Translations under genes and position numbers: made by a program
The notes under the pieces: model-generated
Databases searched by the model: none
Told to the model about the DNA's origin: nothing
The model's input: the letters and a program-made list of their open reading frames with translations, nothing else
In this document: one piece after another, positions 26,586 through 36,047 of the stretch
Numbering within the stretch: the stretch's first letter is position 1
Layout of the letters: each line of letters opens with the position of its first letter
Source: Sphingopyxis sp. MSC1_008
Lineage (GTDB): Bacteria; Pseudomonadota; Alphaproteobacteria; Sphingomonadales; Sphingomonadaceae
Direction of reading: 5' to 3'
Assembly (NCBI RefSeq): GCF_023197165.1
Contig: NZ_JALPRD010000017.1
Coordinates: 1-64,000 of the forward strand
DNA length: 64,000 nucleotides

Positions 26586-27539
26586 TTGCTACATCTGGGC
26601 GCAGATCATCTCGGCGACCTTTTCCGGCAGGTCGACCTCGTCGAATTGCTGGTCGAGGCTTTCAAAGTGGCCGAGAAGCCGCCCCTTCGGCAACGCATCA
26701 GCAGGTCGGGTGGCCGCGAGCTCCTTGTCATGCCGGCCTTCTCGAACGAGTTCTCGGGTGTGAAGATCCTGACCGTCACACCCGAGAATAGCGGAACGGA
26801 CCGCGCCGCCATTCAGGGACTGTTCGTTCTGTTCGACACGGAAACCGGTGTGCCACTTGCGACGATCGACGCCGAGGCGCTCACCGGTTATCGCACCGCG
26901 GCGGTGTCGGCGATGGCGGCCAGCAGGCTCGCGCGAGCCGACGCCAGCAGGCTCACGCTTTTGGGGTCGGGGCATCTCATTCCTTTCCTCGCCGCCGCGC
27001 ATGCTTCGGTCCGGCCAATCACGCAGGTGAAGCTCTGGGCACGTCATGCTGAACGAGGGGAGGCGGCGGCCGAGCGGATCCGAAGCAGGCTTGCGAATGT
27101 CGAGATACATGTGGAGCCGGATATCGAGGCTGCGGTCGGGTGGGGCGATATCGTCTGCTCGGCTACCCGGTCCACCGAGCCTCTCATCCATGGGCGCTGG
27201 ATCCGCGAGGGGACACACGTCGACTTGGTGGGTGGTTACCGCCCGGACATGCGTGAAATCGACGTCGATGGCGTGGCAAAATCCCGTGTCTTCGTTGACA
27301 CAATTGACGGAGCTATGGCGGAAGCGGGCGATCTGATCGTGCCGTTGCGCGAGGGCCGGATCACTTGCGATACGATCTTGGGCGAATTGACCGACCTTGC
27401 TTCGTCACGTCTTCACCGCCGACAAGAGAGTGAAATAACGTTGTTCAAATCGGTTGGGACTGCCGCCGCCGATCTTGTCGTTGGCACGGCGGCCTGGAAG
27501 GCCTATCGCGACGCTGCTCCCGAGGCAGCGACAGCTTAA
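26586..27539 (+). CDS. Ornithine cyclodeaminase/mu-crystallin-family reductase
   Basis: A 317-residue NAD(P)-dependent enzyme. Family features are LLVMPAFSNEFSGVKILTVTPEN, ALTGYRTAAVSAMAASRLARA, and a Rossmann loop changed to LLGSGHLIPFL from the usual GxGxQA. DLVGGYRPDMREID and GDLIVPL follow. Members include ornithine cyclodeaminase, alanine dehydrogenase and pyrroline-2-carboxylate reductase. Because AcnX lies in the divergent unit, reduction of pyrroline-2-carboxylate to proline is the best guess. The start is TTG 26586 after a G7 run; no ATG fits. Confidence 0.8.
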   Translation: MLHLGADHLGDLFRQVDLVELLVEAFKVAEKPPLRQRISRSGGRELLVMPAFSNEFSGVKILTVTPENSGTDRAAIQGLFVLFDTETGVPLATIDAEALTGYRTAAVSAMAASRLARADASRLTLLGSGHLIPFLAAAHASVRPITQVKLWARHAERGEAAAERIRSRLANVEIHVEPDIEAAVGWGDIVCSATRSTEPLIHGRWIREGTHVDLVGGYRPDMREIDVDGVAKSRVFVDTIDGAMAEAGDLIVPLREGRITCDTILGELTDLASSRLHRRQESEITLFKSVGTAAADLVVGTAAWKAYRDAAPEAATA

Positions 27540-27915
27540 TTTGCCGTGCGAGACGGTCTGAACATCTTTGCAATTGATGCGACGAAGCACTGCGCCAAAA
27601 TTCGATGTGGTTCGCCGGAGACGGGCGTCCGTCCGGTCGAATCTTTACCGCCGTCTTGTGGTGTAGCTTCCGTCAGCTTTTACCAAGGATTTTCCAACAG
27701 CCGACAGTCCGCAATCGGCCGCTTAATCTCATCGCGCTGCCAACCGCGAGATGCCTTGTACAGATTTCGCCACCATCGCCATCTATGTCGGTCGGGGACC
27801 CGCGTGGCCGCAATACGGTACCATGCGCAGATCGCAGTAAAAAACCGCAAATCCCATGCCTCGCGTTCCGATATTGACCATCACGTCTCCAATTTATCGG
27901 CCGCCGTCAAGCATT
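27540..27915. other. Intergenic region without a recognisable gene
   Basis: Between two convergent genes, 376 bases have noticeably lower GC than the flanks and no reading frame with a ribosome-binding site or recognisable protein. I saw no clear terminator hairpin. Confidence 0.5.
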
Positions 27916-30117
27916 TCAGGCATTCAACATCCGAGCCTCGGTGATATCGATCTTCGCTTCGAACCCATGACGCTCCAACATGTACAAGAGGTTCGCGCCA
28001 TTCATCAGCGTGATCGGCTTTCCATTGGCAAAATTATAAGCATCTGGACCATAATCGGCGGTGGTGACGAGAATCCCGCGTGACGCGCCCTCGTTCATGA
28101 TGGTCCCGTACAGGTCGCGGACCGCCGAGACGCCAACGGTCCGTGTATATCGCTTGGCTTGGATCACGATCTTACCCCCCGTGATGGGATCGGGATCAAA
28201 CGCGACGGCGTCGACGCCGCCGTCGCTGCTCGATTGCGTGACCTTGACCTCGCCGCCACGCGCGGCGAACTCCTTTTCGAACAATTCGCGCACTAAATGC
28301 TCGAAATCTTCCCATGAGATGGCAGCAAGGTTGGTTTCATGGCTGAGCGACGAGCCTACCACACGGCCTTCGATAAACCTTCGATCCTCGGTGTCGAGTT
28401 CCATAACCGGCGCGATGGAGATTAGAGAAGAGAGCGTTGCGGCCGACACGCCCTTCAGCGATTTGAAGCAGGTCTTGGGGTCGACGCGTGCCAAATCGAT
28501 CGCGCAGAAGGCTTGGCGGTCGACGAGGATCGACATCAGGCAGCTGCGCTTTTCAATTCCGGTGGCAGGATCGAGGAAATCGATGAAGCCATTGAAAAGT
28601 ACGCGTTGGATATTGCCCGCCTCGTCGGCTTCGAAAATTTCGTGGAGCGTTCGCAGCGCGACCTGATAGGCGACGGATTCGAAATTCGCTTTCCGTTCGC
28701 GATCCGGGATAAAACTCTCCTTGATCTCGCCGGTCACCTTGATGAATTTGACGCTCTTCGTTGCTGGCAGAGTATCGACGGACGGGATGTCATAGGCGAG
28801 CTTCAGGAGCTTGCTCACCGGATCATATTGCATAACATAGGATTTTTCGAACAATCCGTCATAATCCGATCGCTCGAGAACGAGCGAGGCATGTTCGATG
28901 ACGGCCTCCACCTCTCCGCCCGAGAGCGCCGCCGCGAGCCGGTCAACTTCGGCATGAGAGGCCGCCTGATCGGCCTTGAATGTATCCTCGGCGGCTTTGT
29001 GCTCATCCCAAAACTTCTTCCGGCGCCCCTCCCAGCCAGCCACAGCTTGAGTGAGCGTTTTTTTGCGCTTCGTCTCCTCTTCGTCCCATGTGTGCACCGC
29101 TGCCGAGTGGGCGGCCTCGGCCTCGGAGAGGATCGCGGCCTTTTTGCCAAGCAGGAGTTGGAAGAAGCCGATCTTCGGTTCAACATATTCCGGCATCTTA
29201 GCTGCCGTGCCCGAAGGCTTGGGTTCGGGAAAATCGCCGGGATAATTGTAACGCGAACGATCCTTAAGCGTTTCCCAGTCGATCCGGTCATCCACCTTGA
29301 GCGTGTGCAGGAGTACGGCATCGTGCAGATAGTCATAGGCGGGCGTGCGCGGCAGGGCGTCGGAGCGCACCGGCTCGCAATCATGGTTTGAGATAACGCT
29401 GAGTGTGACGCGAAGCGCTGGCGCGGCGTCGATCTCGATCCTAAAGAATCTGGGGTCCGGTTCGGGCTGGACGCGTGGCGCTTCAAGGATCTCGACCGCC
29501 GCGATCAGCTCCGCTGGCTGACCGCGCCGCTTGTTGACGCGCAACAGGCCAAGGTCGCCGGGCTGAATGAAGTTCCGATCATCCTTCGACACAAGATAGA
29601 GTAGCTCATCAGATTTGCTCGCGCGCCAGGCTGCGGAGTCCCAGCGCGTCGGATTACTCAGGAACAGCCAATAGCCAGTTGGTTTGAAATCCTTGGTAGG
29701 CGAAACGGCGACTGGGCTGGCGAGCGGACGGATCGCGAGATCGGGATCGGGTGCCGGCTGAGGATTCCTGCGCTGAGGTGGCTTTGGCTTGGGCCGCGCA
29801 GGGCGTGGGCGGCGCGGCGGCGGCGCGGCGGCATCGCCCGGCAGCCCGTGGGGCGCCGTGATGCCCGATACGCAAGTGAAATCCATCGCCTCGAAGCCTG
29901 GTATCGCGTCATAAGTCTTAAATGAAATCGGTTTGATCGGCGGTCGATGCGCCGCGGCCCAGAGCGCCTTCAGATCATAATAGATGCCGTGGGCTTGGAC
30001 ATACCAATTATCCGAGCCGCGCCCGCTCGCATAGGTTTTGAGAAACTGCGCGCGCCCAATTTTGCGCGCTTCGGCCATGCGTCGCTCGATCGATTTCCTT
30101 GTCGGTGCGTTGCTCAT
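27916..30117 (-). CDS. EVE-Mrr modification-dependent restriction endonuclease candidate
   Basis: A 733-residue protein. Residues about 10-80 form a small module (DNWYVQAHGIYYDLKALWAAAH) like those at the front of McrA-type enzymes. A Pro/Arg-rich linker (95-140) leads to an EVE (PUA-like) domain at about 148-245 (GYWLFLSNPTRWD, IQPGDLGLLRV), a reader of modified bases. A coiled coil lies at about 330-400. The C-terminal Mrr nuclease (600-733) has D636 and Q653-A-K655 of the PD-(D/E)xK site. It probably cuts foreign modified DNA. ATG 30117 follows GGGGGAG. It stands alone. Confidence 0.8.
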   Translation of the reverse strand: MSNAPTRKSIERRMAEARKIGRAQFLKTYASGRGSDNWYVQAHGIYYDLKALWAAAHRPPIKPISFKTYDAIPGFEAMDFTCVSGITAPHGLPGDAAAPPPRRPRPARPKPKPPQRRNPQPAPDPDLAIRPLASPVAVSPTKDFKPTGYWLFLSNPTRWDSAAWRASKSDELLYLVSKDDRNFIQPGDLGLLRVNKRRGQPAELIAAVEILEAPRVQPEPDPRFFRIEIDAAPALRVTLSVISNHDCEPVRSDALPRTPAYDYLHDAVLLHTLKVDDRIDWETLKDRSRYNYPGDFPEPKPSGTAAKMPEYVEPKIGFFQLLLGKKAAILSEAEAAHSAAVHTWDEEETKRKKTLTQAVAGWEGRRKKFWDEHKAAEDTFKADQAASHAEVDRLAAALSGGEVEAVIEHASLVLERSDYDGLFEKSYVMQYDPVSKLLKLAYDIPSVDTLPATKSVKFIKVTGEIKESFIPDRERKANFESVAYQVALRTLHEIFEADEAGNIQRVLFNGFIDFLDPATGIEKRSCLMSILVDRQAFCAIDLARVDPKTCFKSLKGVSAATLSSLISIAPVMELDTEDRRFIEGRVVGSSLSHETNLAAISWEDFEHLVRELFEKEFAARGGEVKVTQSSSDGGVDAVAFDPDPITGGKIVIQAKRYTRTVGVSAVRDLYGTIMNEGASRGILVTTADYGPDAYNFANGKPITLMNGANLLYMLERHGFEAKIDITEARMLNA

Positions 30118-30595
30118 CGTGCTCCCCCGAAACATGCTATGCCCGAGCGCACGCTGCGCGCCAAGCACCGCATGAGCGGCTCGACTTCGGAGGTTGCGGG
30201 CTGCCGACTGGAGCGTACGCGGTAACTAGATCGCGCCGACCGAATGCATGGGGAGGACATCGCTTGCCACCGGCAGCTGCGATCTAGTGACATTGCTCAG
30301 AGGAAGAGCGACAGAGTGGATCGAGCGGAGCCACCTGCAATCGATCGTTCGGGGTGCGGTTGCGAACCTTTGGCGTGCCGCAGCATGCTGACGTCAGTTG
30401 TGATGGCTGAACGTTTGTGGACGCCTGCGAACGGCTGGATCGCGACGACCGATTGAATGTCAGCTTAAGTCGCTTGGTATGCCGAAAGATGCCAGTCCGG
30501 TTGCGGCCAACAGTCGTCCCAGTGGATCAAGCGGCGGAAACGCGCTTGAGGCGTCCCTCGTCGAATGGGGCGCTAGCGATACTGGAGCGTTGTTT
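30118..30595. other. Intergenic region with a 10-bp inverted repeat
   Basis: No convincing gene is seen in these 478 bases. ACTAGATCGC at 30225-30234 is repeated inverted at 30279-30288 (GCGATCTAGT) with 44 nt between. It may be an operator, or a scar of a past insertion next to the restriction gene. The left part must hold the promoter of the EVE-Mrr gene. Confidence 0.4.
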
Positions 30596-31816
30596 TTATT
30601 CCGCATTAGACCGCTGGATGTCCGATCGAAGCGCAAGAAGCAGCGCGGCTCCGATAAGATAGCATGGCACTGAAATCGCCAATGCCATGAGGTAGCTGGC
30701 GTTTGCGTCGAAACTCTGCCCGAACCAGGCAACACCAAAAGCGCCGGACAAGCCTAGAAATACGACGCAGACACCGTAGACACTAGCATAGTTACGCAGA
30801 CCGAAGAGCTTCGCGACGAGATAGCCTACGAGGTCTATCTCAGCGCCTTGCTGCACGCCGATCAGGATGAGCGCGATGGCCGCGAACATGTAATTGCCTT
30901 CATGCAACACCAGCAGGGCACAACCGACGGCCGGAATGGACGCGACGACGCCCGCGACGGCGTAAGAAGGGAGTCGGTCAATAAGCCAGCCCGTCGCCAG
31001 CCGGGCGACAATCACCGAGATGGCAAACAGCGAAACGAGCGTAGCCGCGCGCGCGGGGCTGATCCCGGAATCGGTGAGCATTGGCATCATGGCGCTCATA
31101 ATGCCTGTCCCGGCGGCGTTGATCGGAATGAGCGATAAGGCCAGTAACCAAAAGCCGCGACTTCTAATTATCTGCCGCCAGTCAGCGCCTTCGACCGGAA
31201 CGGGATCAACTTGCTCGTGTTTGCCGAACGATATGCGATGACGATCCTTCACCATCAGGAGTACAGCGGGGAAACCGAGTAGCAAGCTGAGCGAAGCCAG
31301 AAACAGGAATCCGTTCTGCCAACCGTAAGATGTGATAATGTGGGACAGTGCCGGCGTGATAAGAGCTGCCGCCAGCGGCACGCCCGTCATTGTAAGTCCA
31401 AGCGCCAGCCCACGGCTTCGATCGAACCAGCCCGCGACGGCGCGCGAAAAAATCGCGCCGCCGCATGCTATCCCGATCATCGTGTGCATCATGATGATGA
31501 CGGTGTAGGCAGCGAGCGTCCCAGGTTGATAGGCAAGCGTTACAAACGCGGCTGCATATCCGGCCAGACCTCCCAATAGCACTGGTCTTGAGCCCACCGC
31601 GTCAGCAAGTTTGCCGATCAGAGGCGCCGCAAGCGATCCAAGAAACGCCGACGCGGAGGCGCTCGCGAGCTGGCCGCGCGTCCAGCCGAATTCGGCGGTC
31701 AGCGGCGCTACAAACAGGCTGGAGACGTAATTCCAAACCGGCAAGGCCGTCCCGAGAGCCAAGGCCGCGCCCATGACGACTGGCCATCCCTCCCGCCATT
31801 CGGCTTTTTGTTGCAC
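30596..31816 (-). CDS. MFS transporter (monocarboxylate/oxalate-formate type)
   Basis: A 406-residue major-facilitator protein with twelve predicted membrane segments. The GLALGLTMTGVPLAAALITP loop and GKLADAVGSRPVLL (motif A) resemble the oxalate:formate/monocarboxylate group. GTG 31816 is chosen because AGGGG lies 8 nt upstream; TTG 31840 has no site. It is 48 nt downstream of the SnoaL-like gene and probably in its operon, under the operator at 33072. It is a candidate importer of the regulon's substrate. Confidence 0.85.
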   Translation of the reverse strand: MQQKAEWREGWPVVMGAALALGTALPVWNYVSSLFVAPLTAEFGWTRGQLASASASAFLGSLAAPLIGKLADAVGSRPVLLGGLAGYAAAFVTLAYQPGTLAAYTVIIMMHTMIGIACGGAIFSRAVAGWFDRSRGLALGLTMTGVPLAAALITPALSHIITSYGWQNGFLFLASLSLLLGFPAVLLMVKDRHRISFGKHEQVDPVPVEGADWRQIIRSRGFWLLALSLIPINAAGTGIMSAMMPMLTDSGISPARAATLVSLFAISVIVARLATGWLIDRLPSYAVAGVVASIPAVGCALLVLHEGNYMFAAIALILIGVQQGAEIDLVGYLVAKLFGLRNYASVYGVCVVFLGLSGAFGVAWFGQSFDANASYLMALAISVPCYLIGAALLLALRSDIQRSNAE

Positions 31817-31864
31817 GTGATTTCCCCTGTTTCTCGCCAAAAGCGGTGCGACGTGCCGCCGCGT

Positions 31865-33004
31865 CTACGCGCTATTGTGCGAGTGAATCTGCATTAGAAC
31901 GGAGATTTCGTCCCATACGGTCCATTCCTGCGCGATCTTCCCGCCTTCGAAACGAAAATGGCTCATGCCAAGGATGATGACCGGCTTTCCCGAGGGAGGT
32001 CCGAACTGGCCATCTCCAAGGTGGGTGCCCACCAGTTTCCAGCGGACAGCTGCGATATATCCGTCCGTTTCGTGCGTATCGCAGAAATGATCGAAATGCA
32101 TGACCGCGTCAGGAAGGGCCGCGAGCATAGCAATGATCGACCAGCAAATACCCGGCACTCCGCGCAGATCGCGCCCCGGAGCCGTCTGGATATACGCGTC
32201 GGCGGCATACCAGTCCTTCAGGCGATCGAACCTGCGAAGATTCCACACCTCGTGAAACATGTGGCGTAGTCGGTCTTCCATCGAAGATTGCGCGGTGAGT
32301 GCTGGCCGCAGAGGCTCGGGGTGTTTTTGGCCTGTCGTACGATCGGGCTGACCCGCAGCGACAGGCTGGATGCCCGATCTCTCTGCCGCCCCGGCGAGTC
32401 GCTGCGCAACAGCGACTGGATCCAGACCCAGCTGCCGGACTAGCGCACCATTGTCGCGCACGAGCCACTCGCGATAGATCATATTCTGTCGGATCATGCA
32501 GTCGGCGATATGGCGAATGCGGACGCGCCGGCCGGTCGCGGGGCCGTAATTCGATGGCCCCAAATTTGTCATCCGGCTGGTGCCGAGATGCGAGGTATAA
32601 AAACCATCCTGATCGTTGCCGGTCCATGCGACGTTACCGATGCGACTTTCGCGATCAGGGAACGCCTGCATCATCTGGATCGTCGACGCCACGACCTCTT
32701 CCACCGAGGTTTGGGTTCCATAGGGAGTGTGGATCACGACAGCGTCGTCGTAGTGAGAGTAAATCAAACCTACAGCCTTTTCGGCCCAGATTCGGTGAGT
32801 CGCGTAAGCAATGTAGTGAACGATGTCGGAGTAAACCTCTTCGAAACCGTCCAGCGGTTGGATGCGTGCCTCGCGCGGCTGCAGCAAATCATTGATCGAT
32901 CGTTGCCTCACCCGGCTGACGACCTCCGATGACTTCACCCGCGTGGTCTGGAGCGCGGCCACATTGAGGCCCTGGGCTGTTTCTGAATCACCGGCTTTGC
33001 TCAT
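31865..33004 (-). CDS. Double SnoaL/NTF2-like protein (paralogue of 46153-47319)
   Basis: A 379-residue cytoplasmic protein with two NTF2-like alpha+beta barrels, about 45-200 and 245-375. The C-terminal part LGMSHFRFEGGKIAQEWTVWDE is the SnoaL signature. It shares long stretches with the C-terminal half of the 45355-47319 protein, e.g. DGFYTSH, VADCMI/IADCMI and EWxVRDN. SnoaL-like folds act as cyclases, isomerases, epoxide hydrolases or dehydratases; this double form has no function I know. AGGAAG precedes ATG 33004, and a LacI-type operator lies 68 nt upstream. Confidence 0.75.
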   Translation of the reverse strand: MSKAGDSETAQGLNVAALQTTRVKSSEVVSRVRQRSINDLLQPREARIQPLDGFEEVYSDIVHYIAYATHRIWAEKAVGLIYSHYDDAVVIHTPYGTQTSVEEVVASTIQMMQAFPDRESRIGNVAWTGNDQDGFYTSHLGTSRMTNLGPSNYGPATGRRVRIRHIADCMIRQNMIYREWLVRDNGALVRQLGLDPVAVAQRLAGAAERSGIQPVAAGQPDRTTGQKHPEPLRPALTAQSSMEDRLRHMFHEVWNLRRFDRLKDWYAADAYIQTAPGRDLRGVPGICWSIIAMLAALPDAVMHFDHFCDTHETDGYIAAVRWKLVGTHLGDGQFGPPSGKPVIILGMSHFRFEGGKIAQEWTVWDEISVLMQIHSHNSA

Positions 33005-33071
33005 ATTTCTTCCTGATCGCGCTAGGGTTATGTGAGAGCATGCTGAGATGCCGCTTATGACCTAATCCAAT

Positions 33072-33087
33072 GTGAATTCGAATGCAA
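33072..33087. promoter_or_regulatory. LacI-type operator, imperfect copy (SnoaL-MFS operon)
   Basis: GTGAATTCGAATGCAA matches the regulon palindrome TTGCATTCGAATGCAA at 14 of 16 positions, with an intact central TTCGAA. It is 68 nt upstream of the minus-strand gene at 33004. Confidence 0.6.
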
Positions 33088-33214
33088 CAAAGCTGCGTGC
33101 GCGACGGCAGACTAGCTTTTACGCCATCTGCCACAGGATGCTCTTGATGTGGAGACACCGAACGGAAAGACGCCAATGCAATATGAGCGCAAACCGCAGC
33201 CCAAAAATTTCTGA

Positions 33215-33230
33215 TTGCATTCGAATGCAA
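33215..33230. promoter_or_regulatory. LacI-type operator, perfect copy (TonB receptor)
   Basis: A perfect TTGCATTCGAATGCAA palindrome with the central CpG typical of LacI-family sites. It ends 48 nt before the TonB receptor start and 143 nt from the imperfect site upstream of the divergent gene, so the pair could support looping. Confidence 0.75.
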
Positions 33231-33278
33231 GATCTGTGACAAGTATGCAGCAATGACACAAAAAAGGGAGCTGCAATA

Positions 33279-35918
33279 ATGGCGAGGGCAACGATTCTTT
33301 GGGGGGCGTCGATCGTCGCGCTGGCGTCGACGCAAGTTCAGGCACAGCAGTCTGATGCGCCGATCGCCACCGCGAGCGAAGTTTCGGATACAGACGCGGT
33401 AGCGACGAACGGCGACGACATCGTCGTAACGGCGCAGCGCAGAGCGGAGCCGCTGCAGGCGGTGCCTTTGGCTGTTACTGCGATCAGCGGTGATACGCTA
33501 CTTCAACGCGGCGTCAACGACATCTCGCAGCTCTCAAAATTCGTGCCGGGTTTCAGCTTTGGTCAAACCGGCAACAATGCGCGCCCATCGATGCGCGGCG
33601 CGCGAACGGCCATCAACAACGCGACCGGTGACGCCCCGATCGCTATTTTCGTCGACGGCATCTACCAATCGCGCACGAGTCAGGCATTGCTCGGTTTCGT
33701 CGACGTGTCCCGCGTCGAGGTTCAGCGTGGACCGCAGGGTACGCTCTATGGCCGCAACACTTTCGGGGGCAATGTTGCCATCGCAACCAACGAGCCGGTC
33801 GATTATTTCGATTATGGCGCCGTTCTGACTGTCGGCAACTATGAGAGACGCCGTGCCGAAGGGTTTGTCAATCTGCCTGTTGCAGACGGCTTGGCCTTGC
33901 GCGTGGCTGGTGCGTTTGAGCACGCCGACGGTTGGGTTAAGAATGACTATAATCCGCGCGCTGACCTGTTCGACCAGCGTCAGCGCTTCATTCGCGGCAC
34001 GTTGAAGTTCGAGCCGAATGACAATTTGACCGCCGTCATCCGCGCCGAATATTTCCGCAACGGCGGCAACGGCGCGTCGGCGTTCGGGTTCAAGCAGATC
34101 GGATCCTATATTGATCCGGGCACATGCCAGCCGTTCTACAACGCGTCAGTGTACGGCCTGAACGGCCGTGTCGGTAACCGTGACGGCGTCGCGGACTGTA
34201 CGAGCACCGTTGCGACGCCGGGAGCTCCGGCGGGACGCGAAGTCGATCTCGGTATTCCGATTCACGCCGATGGGAACCCGTTCCGGATCGACAATGACTA
34301 TCAGACGGCGAGGCGGCAGAAGAGCTTTCAGGCGTCGGCCGATATCAGTTACAGTTTCGGCGATGTCGCGATCCGTTCGATCAGCGGGTATAATGATTAC
34401 AGGCTGACCCAAACCAGCGACTCCGATTTCTCGGCGTCCACTATCGCCATCGACAGCCTCGGGATTTCTGCTGAAACCTTCAGCCAGGAACTGCAGATTC
34501 TGTCCGAAGGCAATCAGCGGCTCGAGTATGTCGCGGGCCTCTATTATTATACCGATGAGAACAGCAACTTGTTCATCAATGAACAGCTGCCCATCACGGT
34601 CCGCTCGTCGGCTACCGACGCCTTGTTGACCGCCGCAAAGAACCCCGGAAGCTACGCCTATCAATTCTCGAAAGTCCGCTCCGCCGCAGCCTACGCCCAG
34701 TTCACGTTCAACGCGACGGATCGCCTGTCGCTGATCGCGGGTGTCAGGTACACAAATGAGCGCAAGCAGTTTCGCGACGCATCGGCAAACGGTTTCCTCC
34801 CGATGCCGACGGGAGAGGTGCCGAATCCTCTGACGCTTATCACCATCGATTTGCCGGTTCCCGGCTCGGCGTATTTTCCTGATGCGCCGTCCGATTGCTC
34901 CGGCGAGGGTCGCGCAGCGACCCGCTTCGACGAAGCGAACCGTTACGTGAGTGCAAGCTACTGTCCGTTGAAATACGAAAAGGTGACATGGCGCGGCGGC
35001 GTCAATTTCCAGGTTACGCCGCGCAACCTGCTTTACGCATCGGTGGCGACCGGTTTTCAGTCGGGCGGTTTTAACCCCGGACAGGTTGCATCGCAATCGT
35101 CGCCGACGTTCGCGCCGCAGACGGTGACCGCGTTCGAGATCGGATCGAAGAACCGTCTTTTCGACAACACGCTCACTCTCAATCTCTCGGCTTTCTACAA
35201 CAAGTATCGCGGCCTTCAGGAGCAACGGCAGATCATCGTCGGCAGCACCTCGCTTCAGACCGTTCAAAATGCTGCCGCAGGCCGATCTTACGGTCTCGAG
35301 GTGGAAGCGTCGTGGCGGCCGGTAAAAGCGCTCAACATCGGTGCGAACCTAAGCCTTCTCAATGCGCGCTATAAGGATTTCGACAATATCCCCCTGCCTT
35401 ATGGCACATCCATCCTTGTCAACGACGCGTCCCAAATCTTACCAACGATTGTCGACGGCGTCGTCATCTCGCCGACGGGTCAGCGCCGCGTGTTCGCCCC
35501 GGGTTACGAATGCGGTCCGCTTGCAGGCACGGGAGGGGTAGGTCAGCCTGCGGTATCATTTGTCTGCGATCTGTCGGGCAATCGCATTCCGCATTCTCCA
35601 GAAATCTCCGGTACCGTCTATGCAGGCTATGACATCGATCTCGGCTCGGCTGGTACGCTCACTCCGTTCGCAGCGCTGACCTACTCGAGTAGCTATTTCG
35701 AAACGCAGTACAACGACACGCTGTCGCGTCAGCGCGGCTGGACCAAAGTCGACCTCAATTTAACCTGGGCCCCGTCCGAACAGCTCAGCATTGATGCCTT
35801 TGTGACGAACCTCACCAACGCGAAGATCAAGACGATCGTCTCGTCGGGGGGGACGCCGATGCAGGCGCATTACGAACCGCCGCGGATGTACGGCTTGCGG
35901 TTGACCTTTCGGCACTGA
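33279..35918 (+). CDS. TonB-dependent receptor of the LacI regulon
   Basis: An 879-residue outer-membrane transporter: a signal peptide ending in TQVQAQ, TonB-box-like GDDIVVTAQRRAEPLQAVP, a plug (about 55-175; VEVQRGPQGTLYGRNTFGG) and a barrel ending in MYGLRLTFRH with a terminal aromatic. Two Cys pairs in extracellular-type loops (CQPFYN/DCTST; DCSGE/SYCPL) may form disulfides. AAAGGGAGC precedes ATG 33279. The operator at 33215 ties it to the catabolic island; it is the likely outer-membrane port for the unknown substrate. Confidence 0.93.
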   Translation: MARATILWGASIVALASTQVQAQQSDAPIATASEVSDTDAVATNGDDIVVTAQRRAEPLQAVPLAVTAISGDTLLQRGVNDISQLSKFVPGFSFGQTGNNARPSMRGARTAINNATGDAPIAIFVDGIYQSRTSQALLGFVDVSRVEVQRGPQGTLYGRNTFGGNVAIATNEPVDYFDYGAVLTVGNYERRRAEGFVNLPVADGLALRVAGAFEHADGWVKNDYNPRADLFDQRQRFIRGTLKFEPNDNLTAVIRAEYFRNGGNGASAFGFKQIGSYIDPGTCQPFYNASVYGLNGRVGNRDGVADCTSTVATPGAPAGREVDLGIPIHADGNPFRIDNDYQTARRQKSFQASADISYSFGDVAIRSISGYNDYRLTQTSDSDFSASTIAIDSLGISAETFSQELQILSEGNQRLEYVAGLYYYTDENSNLFINEQLPITVRSSATDALLTAAKNPGSYAYQFSKVRSAAAYAQFTFNATDRLSLIAGVRYTNERKQFRDASANGFLPMPTGEVPNPLTLITIDLPVPGSAYFPDAPSDCSGEGRAATRFDEANRYVSASYCPLKYEKVTWRGGVNFQVTPRNLLYASVATGFQSGGFNPGQVASQSSPTFAPQTVTAFEIGSKNRLFDNTLTLNLSAFYNKYRGLQEQRQIIVGSTSLQTVQNAAAGRSYGLEVEASWRPVKALNIGANLSLLNARYKDFDNIPLPYGTSILVNDASQILPTIVDGVVISPTGQRRVFAPGYECGPLAGTGGVGQPAVSFVCDLSGNRIPHSPEISGTVYAGYDIDLGSAGTLTPFAALTYSSSYFETQYNDTLSRQRGWTKVDLNLTWAPSEQLSIDAFVTNLTNAKIKTIVSSGGTPMQAHYEPPRMYGLRLTFRH

Positions 35919-35938
35919 TCCAGTGACGTAGAGTTGCA

Positions 35939-35976
35939 GGGTGATCGCTCCTTCAGGAGCGATCACCCCGTTTTTT
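35939..35976 (+). terminator. Strong intrinsic terminator after the TonB receptor gene
   Basis: A perfect 13-bp stem (35939-35951 with 35956-35968), a TTCA tetraloop and six T at 35971-35976. It ends the receptor transcript 20 nt past its stop codon. Confidence 0.92.
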
Positions 35977-36047
35977 CCAAATGAATCCTAGCGGCCCCTT
36001 GGCGCGGGGAGATCAGCGGTTCTGGTGGTAGAGCGGATCTCCGGCCA

